Shown: positions 1 to 5,882 of the stretch, piece by piece | Position numbering within the stretch: position 1 is the stretch's first letter | Layout of the letters: every line of letters begins with the position of its first letter | Assembly (NCBI GenBank): GCA_009177185.1 | Contig: WFMB01000023.1 | Coordinates: 17,673 to 23,630, forward strand | DNA length: 5,958 nt | Direction of reading: 5' to 3' | Source of the DNA: Bacteroidales bacterium | GTDB lineage: Bacteria > Bacteroidota > Bacteroidia > Bacteroidales > Bacteroidaceae | Notes under the pieces: model-generated | The model's database searches: none | Told to the model about the DNA's origin: nothing | What the model saw: the letters and a program-made list of their open reading frames with translations, nothing else | Translations under genes and position numbers: made by a program

Positions 1-390
1 GTCTTTGAAGTGCATACGGTTGCTGGGCTGGAAGTTCTCCACACCGTCGAGCTGATACTCGTATGCGGGAATCTTGCCCGTGTTGAGCAACTTGAAGAGA
101 AGCGTGAAGAGGTTCATGCTGTTGCCCTGCGGCTCTACGGGATAGTAGAGGGCAGCGTTCTCGTCCTTGGTCAAGTCGATGGAGCGATAGATGTCGCGCC
201 GCCAACTGGGGTCTTCGGGCACATCAATAGACGTGGGGAACATGAGGCTTGCACGGTCAGTTCCTGTGGCAGTGCCTGTCGCCTTCTTGGCTGCTGCGGT
301 ACGGCTGTTCTGCACTCGGCTCTTCGGTGGCTGGGCAGAGAGAGTGCCCACCATACAGATGGTTGCTAATATCAATAAGATACGTTTCAT
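1..390 (-). CDS. porN: T9SS ring subunit PorN/GldN, N-terminal 130 residues (cut by window edge)
   Basis: PorN/GldN is a periplasmic protein that joins the lipoprotein PorK in the large ring attached to the inner face of the outer membrane; the ring is contacted by the PorLM motor. The reading frame starts at ATG 390 (minus) and is open to base 1, giving 130 codons and no stop, so the gene is partial at its 3' side. Residues 1-19 form a signal peptide (MKRILLILATICMVGTLSA, cleavage before QPP). A basic, low-complexity Ala/Thr-rich linker follows (about 20-48). The family-diagnostic block WRRDIYR-DLTKDENAALYYPVEP lies at about 63-87, with the conserved NLFTLLFKLLNTGKIPAYEY segment after it. 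It lies 93 bases after porM, the widest gap in the operon, and has no clear Shine-Dalgarno sequence. The identity is firm from the motif block and gene order; the C-terminal part cannot be judged. Confidence 0.95.
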   Translation of the reverse strand, partial: MKRILLILATICMVGTLSAQPPKSRVQNSRTAAAKKATGTATGTDRASLMFPTSIDVPEDPSWRRDIYRSIDLTKDENAALYYPVEPQGNSMNLFTLLFKLLNTGKIPAYEYQLDGVENFQPSNRMHFKD

Positions 391-418
391 AATCTTGTAT
401 GTTTTTACGCTTTGCCCT

Positions 419-465
419 TCTGAGCAACCACAGACCATGTTGTCATGCTTTGCCTGTGTCTCAGA
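419..465 (-). other. Interrupted inverted repeat in the porM-porN gap
   Basis: The 93-base gap between porM and porN contains a nested inverted repeat: TCTGAG (419-424) pairs with CTCAGA (460-465), and inside it CACAG (429-433) pairs with CTGTG (454-458). A small CATG-TTGT-CATG hairpin (436-447) sits in the loop. No T-run follows on the minus strand, so it does not look like an intrinsic terminator. It could stabilise or mark a processing point in the operon mRNA; this role is inference only. Confidence 0.35.
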
Positions 466-483
466 GGTCGCTTGCGGTTAGAA

Positions 484-2043
484 TCAGTTGATGATGACTT
501 CGACAGGGCTTGTCAAGGTGCGCTCGATGCCGTCGGGACCCACCACACGAATGCGGCTGATATTGAAGAGCTTGCCGCGGCTGAGGGAGCGGATGCGAGT
601 GAGCTGGTTGGGCGTGAAGGAAGCGGAGCTGCTGACTTCGGGCACCACATTGCCCATGTTATCGACGAAGAGGGTCTCAAAGCCGAGCACACGGAAGGAG
701 ATGTCGAGCAGTCCGTCGTCGATGGCTGCCCCGATGCCACCTGCCGCCACAATGGCTTGCTTGGAAATGCGCCCACCTTTGAAGCGGGTGCTGTTGCCCT
801 TGGCGTCGGTGTATTGCAGATAGCCCGTCGGATCGGGCAGTTTGCGGACATGGAAGGTAAACTTGCCCATCTCCTGCCGGCGACCGTCGTTCTGTGCCGT
901 GACGGTGAAGGTCACGTCTTCACCCACCTTGGAGGGAACTGCCACATAGCTGCTTCCATCCTTCTTGGTGAGGTTGCCGTTGGTCATAGAGAGGCTTATC
1001 CTGTTGCTGGGCACACCTGGCACACTGACACTGATGGGGTTCTGATAGCCCGCATAAAGCATGTTCATCATGGTGGCACTGACCGTTGCCGATGGCTCTA
1101 CGACCGTGTAGGGCTGCGAGAACTCACGGCGGATGGTTTCACCGTTGCCATTCTTCATGACCAGATAGCCTTTGAGGGTGAAGTCGCCCGTGGAACCACA
1201 GATGGTCTCGTAGCGTCCGTTCTCCGACTTGAGCAAGGTGTTGCCCACATAAATCTCTGGACGCTGGGTGGTATCGACTGCCGCCATGATGATTTGAGCG
1301 GAGAACTTGCCGCCACGCACCACCGTCTGTGCCGTGGGGATGACGAGTGCCTGAATCTCGTTCACACGCACATCCTTCACGTCAATGTTAGCCACCAGCT
1401 GATGAAGCATCTCTCCTTCGGCATGGCGCACATCCGTCTGTAGCTTGGTGAGCTGGGTGACAGCCGCTGCCACGGGCATGTTCTCGAACATGTACTCCTC
1501 CCAGTTCTTGCCCATCAGCTGCGCCTTCTTGGGCACGTCGGTGGAGAGATCGCTCTTTATGATGTTCTTCTGTGTCTCGTCGTTAATCATGGCGGTGATA
1601 CCGTCACGATAGGACTCTATAGCCTTCTTCAGTTGACTGCCCTTGCCAACGCCAGGAGCCAGCATCACATGCGTAGCCGCTTCAAGGTTGTCACGCCCCT
1701 TTATCTCATTCAGGTCGGCATCGTCGCCATCCACCTCGCGCACAATCTCCCATTTCAGGTTCTCCGCCAACATATAGAGCGAGTCGGACATCTGGCGCAC
1801 CAGCCGTGCCTTCTCATACCACTGGCGCGTCTTCTCCGGATTCTGCTTCATCGCAGCCTCCAGCTCCTTGTAGATGGCCTCGTTCTGTGTGGCAGAATTG
1901 TCCTTGGTGCGACTCAGTCCCTCATCCACCCGTTTGAAGCCTTCGAGCACATCGGACGAGACGTTGAGCGCCAGCATGGCCATAAGCACAACGTACATCA
2001 GATTTATCATCTTCTGACGTGGACTTAACTTCTTCCTTATCAT
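484..2043 (-). CDS. porM: T9SS motor shaft protein PorM/GldM
   Basis: PorM/GldM is the inner-membrane protein that, with PorL, forms the proton-motive-force-driven motor of the T9SS; its long periplasmic part reaches the PorKN ring. The 519-residue product has the usual family length. The N-terminus (residues 1-36: basic RKKLSPRQK, then a single membrane helix at about 13-30, LMYVVLMAMLALNVSSDVLEGF) is the hallmark of GldM. Residues of about 35-215 are rich in predicted helix (domain D1), and the remainder to 519 is rich in beta strand with Gly/Pro turns, matching the Ig-like D2-D4 domains known in this family. ATG 2043 is the only sensible start because the membrane helix follows at once; no Shine-Dalgarno is visible. 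It starts 24 bases after the porL stop, and its TGA stop is at 484-486. The domain limits are estimates by eye. Confidence 0.97.
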   Translation of the reverse strand: MIRKKLSPRQKMINLMYVVLMAMLALNVSSDVLEGFKRVDEGLSRTKDNSATQNEAIYKELEAAMKQNPEKTRQWYEKARLVRQMSDSLYMLAENLKWEIVREVDGDDADLNEIKGRDNLEAATHVMLAPGVGKGSQLKKAIESYRDGITAMINDETQKNIIKSDLSTDVPKKAQLMGKNWEEYMFENMPVAAAVTQLTKLQTDVRHAEGEMLHQLVANIDVKDVRVNEIQALVIPTAQTVVRGGKFSAQIIMAAVDTTQRPEIYVGNTLLKSENGRYETICGSTGDFTLKGYLVMKNGNGETIRREFSQPYTVVEPSATVSATMMNMLYAGYQNPISVSVPGVPSNRISLSMTNGNLTKKDGSSYVAVPSKVGEDVTFTVTAQNDGRRQEMGKFTFHVRKLPDPTGYLQYTDAKGNSTRFKGGRISKQAIVAAGGIGAAIDDGLLDISFRVLGFETLFVDNMGNVVPEVSSSASFTPNQLTRIRSLSRGKLFNISRIRVVGPDGIERTLTSPVEVIIN

Positions 2044-2067
2044 CTTAATTCAACTAAAATTATTCAC

Positions 2068-2862
2068 TCACGAAATCTTCATCTTCAACGCCTCAACCAT
2101 CTTGGCATAGACCTCATTCAGTTCCTGCAACTGAACGGCAAGCTTCTTCGTCTGCTCGTTCACCTCGTCGATGGTAGCCGACTGAGTGCCAACGCTCTTA
2201 AGCTGCATCTCGTAAAAGCGGTTGATGCCCGTGAGCGTGCGGTTCATGTTCTCCATCTCCTCCGAGTCGCGCGTGAGCCGTGCGCTCTGCTCCGCCACTT
2301 TCTTCAGCGTGTCGGTCAAGTCTGTCAGCTGTTCCACATACGCACAGGTGGCTTCCTGCATCTCGGGTGTCATGCCCTGGAACTGAGCCGAGCCGAAGAC
2401 AGGCGCGGCACTGATGCTCTCCGCCAGCTGCGCCGCATCAATAGGTTCGCCAGACACTTCGCCCTGACCACCGACGACCGCAGAGCCACCGCCAATCACC
2501 ATGGTGCCTCCTCCACCCATCGGCATGCGCGATGCCGTTGTCGCAGCGTTGGCAAGGGCTGCCGCCGCCTCGTCTGAAAAAGAAGCACTGGTCTGAGCTG
2601 CGATAGCCGCATTCTCCGCAGCCTCTTCAGCCAGTTCCTGTGCGTCCATGCTCTCCTGCGGCTCGAAACCAGCCAAGAAGAAGACGATGACTTCGGTGCC
2701 CATGCCCAAGAAGAGCATGATGTCGGCACCCGCGATGTGGGTGAGTTTGAACAGGGCACCTGCAATCACGACGGATGCGCCCCAGCTGTACGCATAGTTC
2801 AAGAAGGTCTGACCGCTCTTGGTGCGCAGCCACTTCTGTATGCCTGTATATTGTCTTGCCAT
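2068..2862 (-). CDS. porL: T9SS inner-membrane motor protein PorL/GldL
   Basis: PorL/GldL is the partner of PorM in the rotary, proton-driven T9SS motor; a ring of its two-helix hairpins surrounds the PorM helices. The product has 264 residues. Helix 1 is at about 20-40 (NYAYSWGASVVIAGALFKLTH) and helix 2 at about 46-66, ending in LAGFEP. Compared from memory with Flavobacterium johnsoniae GldL, the polar residues Y13, K27, H30 and E49 correspond to Y25, K39, H42 and E57 here; E57 (GTEVIVFF) is the proposed proton-handling glutamate in the membrane. The cytoplasmic part has an Ala-rich stretch (about 74-110), a Gly-rich linker (about 115-135, GGGG and GGG runs) and a long heptad-like helix, probably coiled coil (about 176-262). 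An N-terminal extension of about 12 residues precedes helix 1. It begins 22 bases after the porK stop and ends 24 bases before porM. Confidence 0.97.
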   Translation of the reverse strand: MARQYTGIQKWLRTKSGQTFLNYAYSWGASVVIAGALFKLTHIAGADIMLFLGMGTEVIVFFLAGFEPQESMDAQELAEEAAENAAIAAQTSASFSDEAAAALANAATTASRMPMGGGGTMVIGGGSAVVGGQGEVSGEPIDAAQLAESISAAPVFGSAQFQGMTPEMQEATCAYVEQLTDLTDTLKKVAEQSARLTRDSEEMENMNRTLTGINRFYEMQLKSVGTQSATIDEVNEQTKKLAVQLQELNEVYAKMVEALKMKIS

Positions 2863-2884
2863 AATCTTTGGATTGTTAATTATT

Positions 2885-4318
2885 CTACCTTTTAGCCCTC
2901 GACGCAGTTCCCACCTGCGACCTCACGCAGCGGAAACCGATAAAAGAGCGACCTACATTCTGATACTCATACGAGCGCCACGCACTCTTGATGAAACTCT
3001 CCGGGTCCTTCCACGAGCCACCGCGCACACTCTTCTTTTTCAGCGCATAAGGGTCTTCCTTGGCGGCGTTGTACGTGAGGGTCGGGTTCATGTCGCTCAT
3101 GGACAGCACACCAGCCTCGGTGTAGATGGTGCTGGTCCACTCCGCCACGTTGCCCGCCATGTCGTAGAGACCGTTGGAGTTTGCGCTGTAGATGCCCGTC
3201 TTGGACGTGATGAGGTTGCCGTCTTTGGTGTAGTTGCCACGGTCAGGCTTGAAGTTGGCATAGTAGCAACCCTTGTCGCTCGCCACGCCCTCCTGCTGCC
3301 AAGGCAGCTCGTTGCCTTCCTTGCCACGGGCTGCAAATTCCCATTCGGCTTCGGTCGGCAGACGATAACGCTGCACGAACTTGGCCTGTGAGCCTAAGCC
3401 CTTGATAAGGAAGTCGGTGCGCCAGTTGCAGAAGGCAGTCGCCTGTTCCCAGTTGACACCCACCACGGGATACTCGTTATAATTGGAGTGCGTGAAGTAA
3501 AGACGCATATACATCTCGTTCTCCGCATTCTGGAAGTCGTTAATCCAGCAGGTCGTGTCGGGATAGACGTTCACGATGTACGTATTCACAAAGTCCCACA
3601 TGCTGCTGAGCGGACGTGTAATCGTCTCGCGATGGATGATACCCTCGTCATCCACGTATGCCGTGTCCTTCGATATCATCACCACCTCATTGGGGTCGGT
3701 CTCGAAGTCCGTGTTCAGATTGCGCTCTGCCGGATTGAGGCGATACTTGCGCTTGGCAGCCATCACATAGTCGAACACCTCGTAGCGGTAGTTCAGCTGG
3801 CTGACATCAAGCATTCTCTCCCCTGTGACAGGATGCGTCATATAGACACTCTCGATGGCGCTCAGCTGGGCTTCGTCCGGATTGCGCGGCAAAGGCTTGT
3901 TCCAGTTCAGATGCGGAGTGACAGGGTCACCATTCTTGTCTTCCTCAATCTTGTAGGTTTCATCACCTCCATAGGCAGGGTCGGCAAGACGCTCGCGGAT
4001 GATGGAGTCGCGCACCCAATAGACAAACTGCCTGTACATGGAGTTCGTCACCTCCTTCTCGTCCATCCAGAAGGCATCCACACTGATTTCGCGCGTAGGG
4101 ACTTCCTTGCCCCAGAGGCTGTCAATCTTGTCCGTGCCCATCTTGAGGCTTCCTCGCTTCACCAGCACCATGCCGTAGGGAGCAGGCTCCGCCATCGACG
4201 TGCCGCCCACGCCGGTCACTTCACCGCCCGACGCACTTGCGCCCCCCTGACTGGAGAAGCAGGAGACCACCGCGGCAGCGACCGTTACCAAGCATATTAC
4301 AAAGAGAATCTTTTTCAT
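2885..4318 (-). CDS. porK: T9SS ring lipoprotein PorK/GldK (FGE-sulfatase fold)
   Basis: PorK/GldK is an outer-membrane lipoprotein that forms the periplasmic T9SS ring with PorN. The chosen start is ATG 4318 (477 residues) because it opens a lipoprotein signal peptide: MKKILFVICLVTVAAAVVSC, with the acylated Cys at 20 (lipobox VVSC). An upstream GTG at 4375 in the same frame would bury this signal and overlap porP. After a Gly/Ser-rich linker (about 21-48), a formylglycine-generating-enzyme (FGE)/sulfatase-modifying fold begins at about 49 (GMVLVKRGSLKMG) with DEKEVTN (86-92), YPVVGVNWEQA (283-293), RLPTEAEWEFAARG (319-332), NGLYDMAGNVAEW (382-394), VRGGSW (431-436) and GFRCVR (461-466). A long insertion of about 100-280 splits the fold, as in other GldK proteins. 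The two catalytic Cys of true FGE, just after RGGS, appear replaced by Asp438 and Ile443, so a structural role is expected. It lies 40 bases after porP and 22 before porL. Confidence 0.97.
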   Translation of the reverse strand: MKKILFVICLVTVAAAVVSCFSSQGGASASGGEVTGVGGTSMAEPAPYGMVLVKRGSLKMGTDKIDSLWGKEVPTREISVDAFWMDEKEVTNSMYRQFVYWVRDSIIRERLADPAYGGDETYKIEEDKNGDPVTPHLNWNKPLPRNPDEAQLSAIESVYMTHPVTGERMLDVSQLNYRYEVFDYVMAAKRKYRLNPAERNLNTDFETDPNEVVMISKDTAYVDDEGIIHRETITRPLSSMWDFVNTYIVNVYPDTTCWINDFQNAENEMYMRLYFTHSNYNEYPVVGVNWEQATAFCNWRTDFLIKGLGSQAKFVQRYRLPTEAEWEFAARGKEGNELPWQQEGVASDKGCYYANFKPDRGNYTKDGNLITSKTGIYSANSNGLYDMAGNVAEWTSTIYTEAGVLSMSDMNPTLTYNAAKEDPYALKKKSVRGGSWKDPESFIKSAWRSYEYQNVGRSFIGFRCVRSQVGTASRAKR

Positions 4319-4358
4319 TTTATTATTATTACTGTTTTTCTGTCGCGTAAAAGCGTTG

Positions 4359-5300
4359 TCAGAGCCAACGCACACTCTTGTGGCGGTTGCGCCCCTTCTT
4401 GAAGAGGTCCAGGTCCGTCTGATACCCCACCACCAGCTCGTGGCTTCCGTTCACCATGCCCACACCCGATGTGTACATCTGGTAGCTGTAGCCCAAGCTG
4501 ATGCCATGGAATACACCGCCCGCCATGAAGGCCACCGACGTGTCGGGACTATAACCCAGACCACCATAGAACTTGCGCCCCTCATATTCATACCACACCT
4601 TGCACTGCACATCCTCGCGCCACGAGTCCAAATCAGACTGCACCAAGAATGAGGGCTGTAAAAAGATTAACGAATTTCTCAGCTTGATATTGCATCCACC
4701 CATCAAATAAAAGGACCGAGGCACCTCCATCTCGTTGGTCTCGCCCATCTCGATGACAGGAGCCATCAGGTGCTGGCTGGAGAGACCCAGCCACATCATG
4801 GGGTGATAATAATAGAGTCCAGCCCCTAAATCGAAGCAGTTTCCGTCCTGCTGCGACTTTGGGAAAGCCGGGTCATTATCCGTCTCCAGCTTCACACCGC
4901 TCGGGTCAATCTTCTCCGCCAGCATGCCGCCCTGAAAACCCACAGCCAGCCGTCCGCGGCGCCCCACCTTGAGGTTGTAAGCATACTGCAAGGCAATCTT
5001 CGTGGTGGTGAACATGCCGATGTTGTCGTTGAACAAGCTCACCCCCGCACCATGACGAGGACTCAGGAAATAGACGGGCAAATCTGCGCTGACATACATC
5101 GTGGCAGGTGCGCCATCATAGCCCACCATCTGCATGGAATACACGCCAGTCACATTCAGCAATCCGTCCGTACCCGACACGGCAGGGTTGTAAAACGAAC
5201 GCAGGGCTGTGTAGTCCGTAAACTGCACATCCCACTGTGCCCTCACCTCCAGCACTAACGCCATCAGGAGAGCCACCGCCGCACAAAAACGCTTGTTCAT
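4359..5300 (-). CDS. porP: T9SS outer-membrane protein PorP/SprF family
   Basis: PorP/SprF proteins are outer-membrane beta-barrels associated with the T9SS; PorP is the copy encoded with the core motor and ring genes and helps to dock the ring or the cell-surface machinery. The product has 313 residues, typical for the family. Residues 1-21 form a signal peptide (MNKRFCAAVALLMALVLEVRA, cleavage before QW). The family signature follows at once: QWDVQFTDYTALRSFYNPAVSG (22-43). The rest alternates polar and hydrophobic residues with Gly turns, as in a barrel (for example YYYHPMMWLGLSSQHL, FYGGLGYSPD, GISLGYSYQMYTSG, HELVVGYQTDLDLFKKG). ATG 5300 is preferred over the in-frame TTG one codon upstream. 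No Shine-Dalgarno is present; the upstream sequence is A/T-rich. It is the first gene of the operon, 40 bases before porK, with TGA at 4359-4361. Confidence 0.95.
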   Translation of the reverse strand: MNKRFCAAVALLMALVLEVRAQWDVQFTDYTALRSFYNPAVSGTDGLLNVTGVYSMQMVGYDGAPATMYVSADLPVYFLSPRHGAGVSLFNDNIGMFTTTKIALQYAYNLKVGRRGRLAVGFQGGMLAEKIDPSGVKLETDNDPAFPKSQQDGNCFDLGAGLYYYHPMMWLGLSSQHLMAPVIEMGETNEMEVPRSFYLMGGCNIKLRNSLIFLQPSFLVQSDLDSWREDVQCKVWYEYEGRKFYGGLGYSPDTSVAFMAGGVFHGISLGYSYQMYTSGVGMVNGSHELVVGYQTDLDLFKKGRNRHKSVRWL

Positions 5301-5314
5301 CAATAGAAATAACT

Positions 5315-5334
5315 ATTTATTGCGCCATTTATTG
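5315..5334 (-). repeat. Tandem ATTTATTG direct repeat just upstream of porP
   Basis: ATTTATTG occurs at 5315-5322 and again at 5327-5334, separated by CGCC, giving a 12-base period. On the sense strand this reads CAATAAAT twice, 15 and 27 bases before the porP start. The A/T-rich, unstructured leader end may help ribosome loading in place of a Shine-Dalgarno, as is common in Bacteroidota; this function is inference. Confidence 0.35.
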
Positions 5335-5369
5335 TGCAGAGACACAAAGAAATCTTTCACGGAACTCCA

Positions 5370-5400
5370 CCCAGCCCTCTCGCTGCCCCACCCCAGACCC
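5370..5400 (-). other. G-rich sense-strand tract, possible G-quadruplex
   Basis: The plus strand is almost pure C runs here (CCC 5370-5372, CCC 5375-5377, CCCC 5386-5389, CCCC 5391-5394, CCC 5398-5400), so the por transcript would carry five runs of three or more G. The loops are 3, 1, 8 and 2 bases; one is just longer than the usual limit of seven. A further G4 run follows at 5427-5430. The tract lies between the terminator-like hairpin and the porP start. Confidence 0.4.
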
Positions 5401-5430
5401 TCACTTCTCGCCACCGCCCACTCACACCCC

Positions 5431-5476
5431 AAAAATCGATGTCCCCGACTCCGACCAATCGGAGTCGGGGACATCG
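5431..5476 (-). terminator. Strong hairpin plus T5: intrinsic terminator or attenuator before porP
   Basis: The bases 5437-5454 and 5459-5476 are perfect reverse complements (18 bp, G/C-rich, loop CCAA on the plus strand). Reading on the minus strand, the hairpin is followed by A and then five T (5435-5431), after which come four G. The orientation matches termination of minus-strand transcription, before porP. It could end read-through from the gene at 5883-5958, or act as an attenuator in the por leader. The short T-run makes its strength uncertain. Confidence 0.55.
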
Positions 5477-5495
5477 GCAAGGCGGAGTCGGGGAC
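5441..5495. repeat. Three copies of a 13-bp repeat CGGAGTCGGGGAC
   Basis: Plus-strand copies lie at 5460-5472 and 5483-5495 (23 bases apart), and an inverted copy lies at 5441-5453. The third copy also forms its own small palindrome, CGGAGTC-GGG-GACTCCG (5483-5499). Because the arms are interchangeable, the region can fold in more than one way. Confidence 0.85.
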
Positions 5496-5553
5496 TCCGA
5501 TTTTGAGACCGTGAAAGCGCACCACACAAGGGAATGCCTTGCGACCCGTTTCA

Positions 5554-5583
5554 GACCTTCGTCGGCAGATAACGGAGAAGGTC
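5554..5583. repeat. 7-bp hairpin in the leader
   Basis: GACCTTC (5554-5560) pairs exactly with GAAGGTC (5577-5583) around a 16-base loop. No T-run follows on either strand, so it is not a terminator. It may be part of leader RNA structure or a chance repeat. Confidence 0.3.
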
Positions 5584-5732
5584 GTGTCCACCCCAACGGG
5601 GACAACGCCAATGACGGAAGGGGAAGAAGGTGGGGAACGGGCACAAAAAAGGGAGCCCTAGATTCACATCTCAGACCCCCAACTAAAAAACAGAGTTAAT
5701 TAATACCAATCATAGGTAGTTCATCTTGCTTG

Positions 5733-5764
5733 CAAAGTTAAGAAATAAGTATCATTCCGTCAAC
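5733..5764 (-). promoter_or_regulatory. porP: Bacteroidota-type promoter for the por operon
   Basis: On the minus strand the -7 element TAACTTTG (5740-5733) matches the Bacteroidota consensus TAnnTTTG exactly. The -33 element is GTTG (5764-5761), against consensus TTTG, with a 20-base spacer, within the usual 19-21. The start of transcription would be near 5727, about 425 bases before the porP ATG. No comparable element was found closer to porP: TTTCTTTG (5352-5345) has one mismatch and no -33 box. Confidence 0.65.
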
Positions 5765-5882
5765 TTCCTGGGGCAAGAATTTAATAAACCCTTCAAAATG
5801 AAACTAAAAAAGCATGTTCTTATACACGGTTTTGTACTCAAATTGTTGTCAAGGCATGGTTCTCGGCCCTTTGTGCCGCTGC

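Larger units (their letters stand above)
5354..5517. repeat. 9-bp inverted repeats bounding a 164-base segment
   Basis: CTTTCACGG at 5354-5362 is the exact reverse complement of CCGTGAAAG at 5509-5517. The pair encloses the 18-bp palindrome, the third copy of its arm and the G-rich sense stretch. It could be the basal stem of a structured leader RNA or the ends of a small inserted repeat. No flanking target duplication is visible, and one 9-bp match is roughly what chance allows in a region of this size. Confidence 0.3.
5301..5882. other. Gene-free region holding the promoter and long leader of the por operon
   Basis: No convincing gene is found in these 582 bases on either strand. The ends (about 5301-5350 and 5660-5860) are A/T-rich and the middle (about 5361-5660) is G/C-rich with strong strand bias. 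Several open frames cross the middle, but they start at GTG or TTG, run through the palindrome and encode low-complexity Pro/Arg/Ser-rich peptides. The region contains a promoter (5733-5764), two hairpins and a terminator-like structure on the minus strand, a G-rich sense stretch and a 9-bp long-range inverted repeat. If the promoter is used, bases from about 5727 to 5301 are an untranslated leader of about 425 nt. Confidence 0.6.

Noticed and set aside
445..1443. Long plus-strand open frame (332 codons) opposite porM
   Set aside because: It is the antisense shadow of porM, is rich in His/Ala/Gly/Val as such shadows are, and has no recognisable domain; porM on the other strand is certain.
4319..4375. 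Extended porK start at GTG 4375
   Set aside because: The extra 19 residues are polar and Asn-rich, would overlap the porP end by 17 bases and would hide the lipoprotein signal peptide that starts at ATG 4318.
3488..4402. Plus-strand open frame of 304 codons opposite porK
   Set aside because: Antisense shadow of porK with no signal, domain or start context; it also runs across the porK-porP junction.
5301..5303. TTG start for porP one codon upstream of the ATG
   Set aside because: ATG 5300 is the better start codon and gives the same signal peptide.
5345..5352. TTTCTTTG as a -7 promoter element closer to porP
   Set aside because: It has one mismatch to TAnnTTTG and no TTTG-like -33 element 19-21 bases upstream.
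5441..5499. CRISPR array
   Set aside because: The three 13-bp copies are not regular direct repeats: one is inverted and the spacing is too short for spacers; no cas gene is present.
5313..5591. Sense-strand open frame of 92 codons in the porP leader, ending 12 bases before the porP ATG
   Set aside because: It starts at GTG, runs through the perfect palindrome and G-rich tract, and gives a low-complexity Arg/Ser/Gly peptide with no family resemblance. Another sense frame (5357-5644) is open as well, so openness reflects the lack of A/T-rich stop codons.
5334..5699. Plus-strand open frame of 121 codons in the same region
   Set aside because: It starts at GTG, is Pro/Arg/Thr-rich with no domain, and crosses the palindrome; no promoter was seen in front of it.
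5806..5811. T6 run on the minus strand downstream of the Gly-rich gene as its terminator
   Set aside because: No stable hairpin precedes the run; only CATG-type short self-matches are visible.
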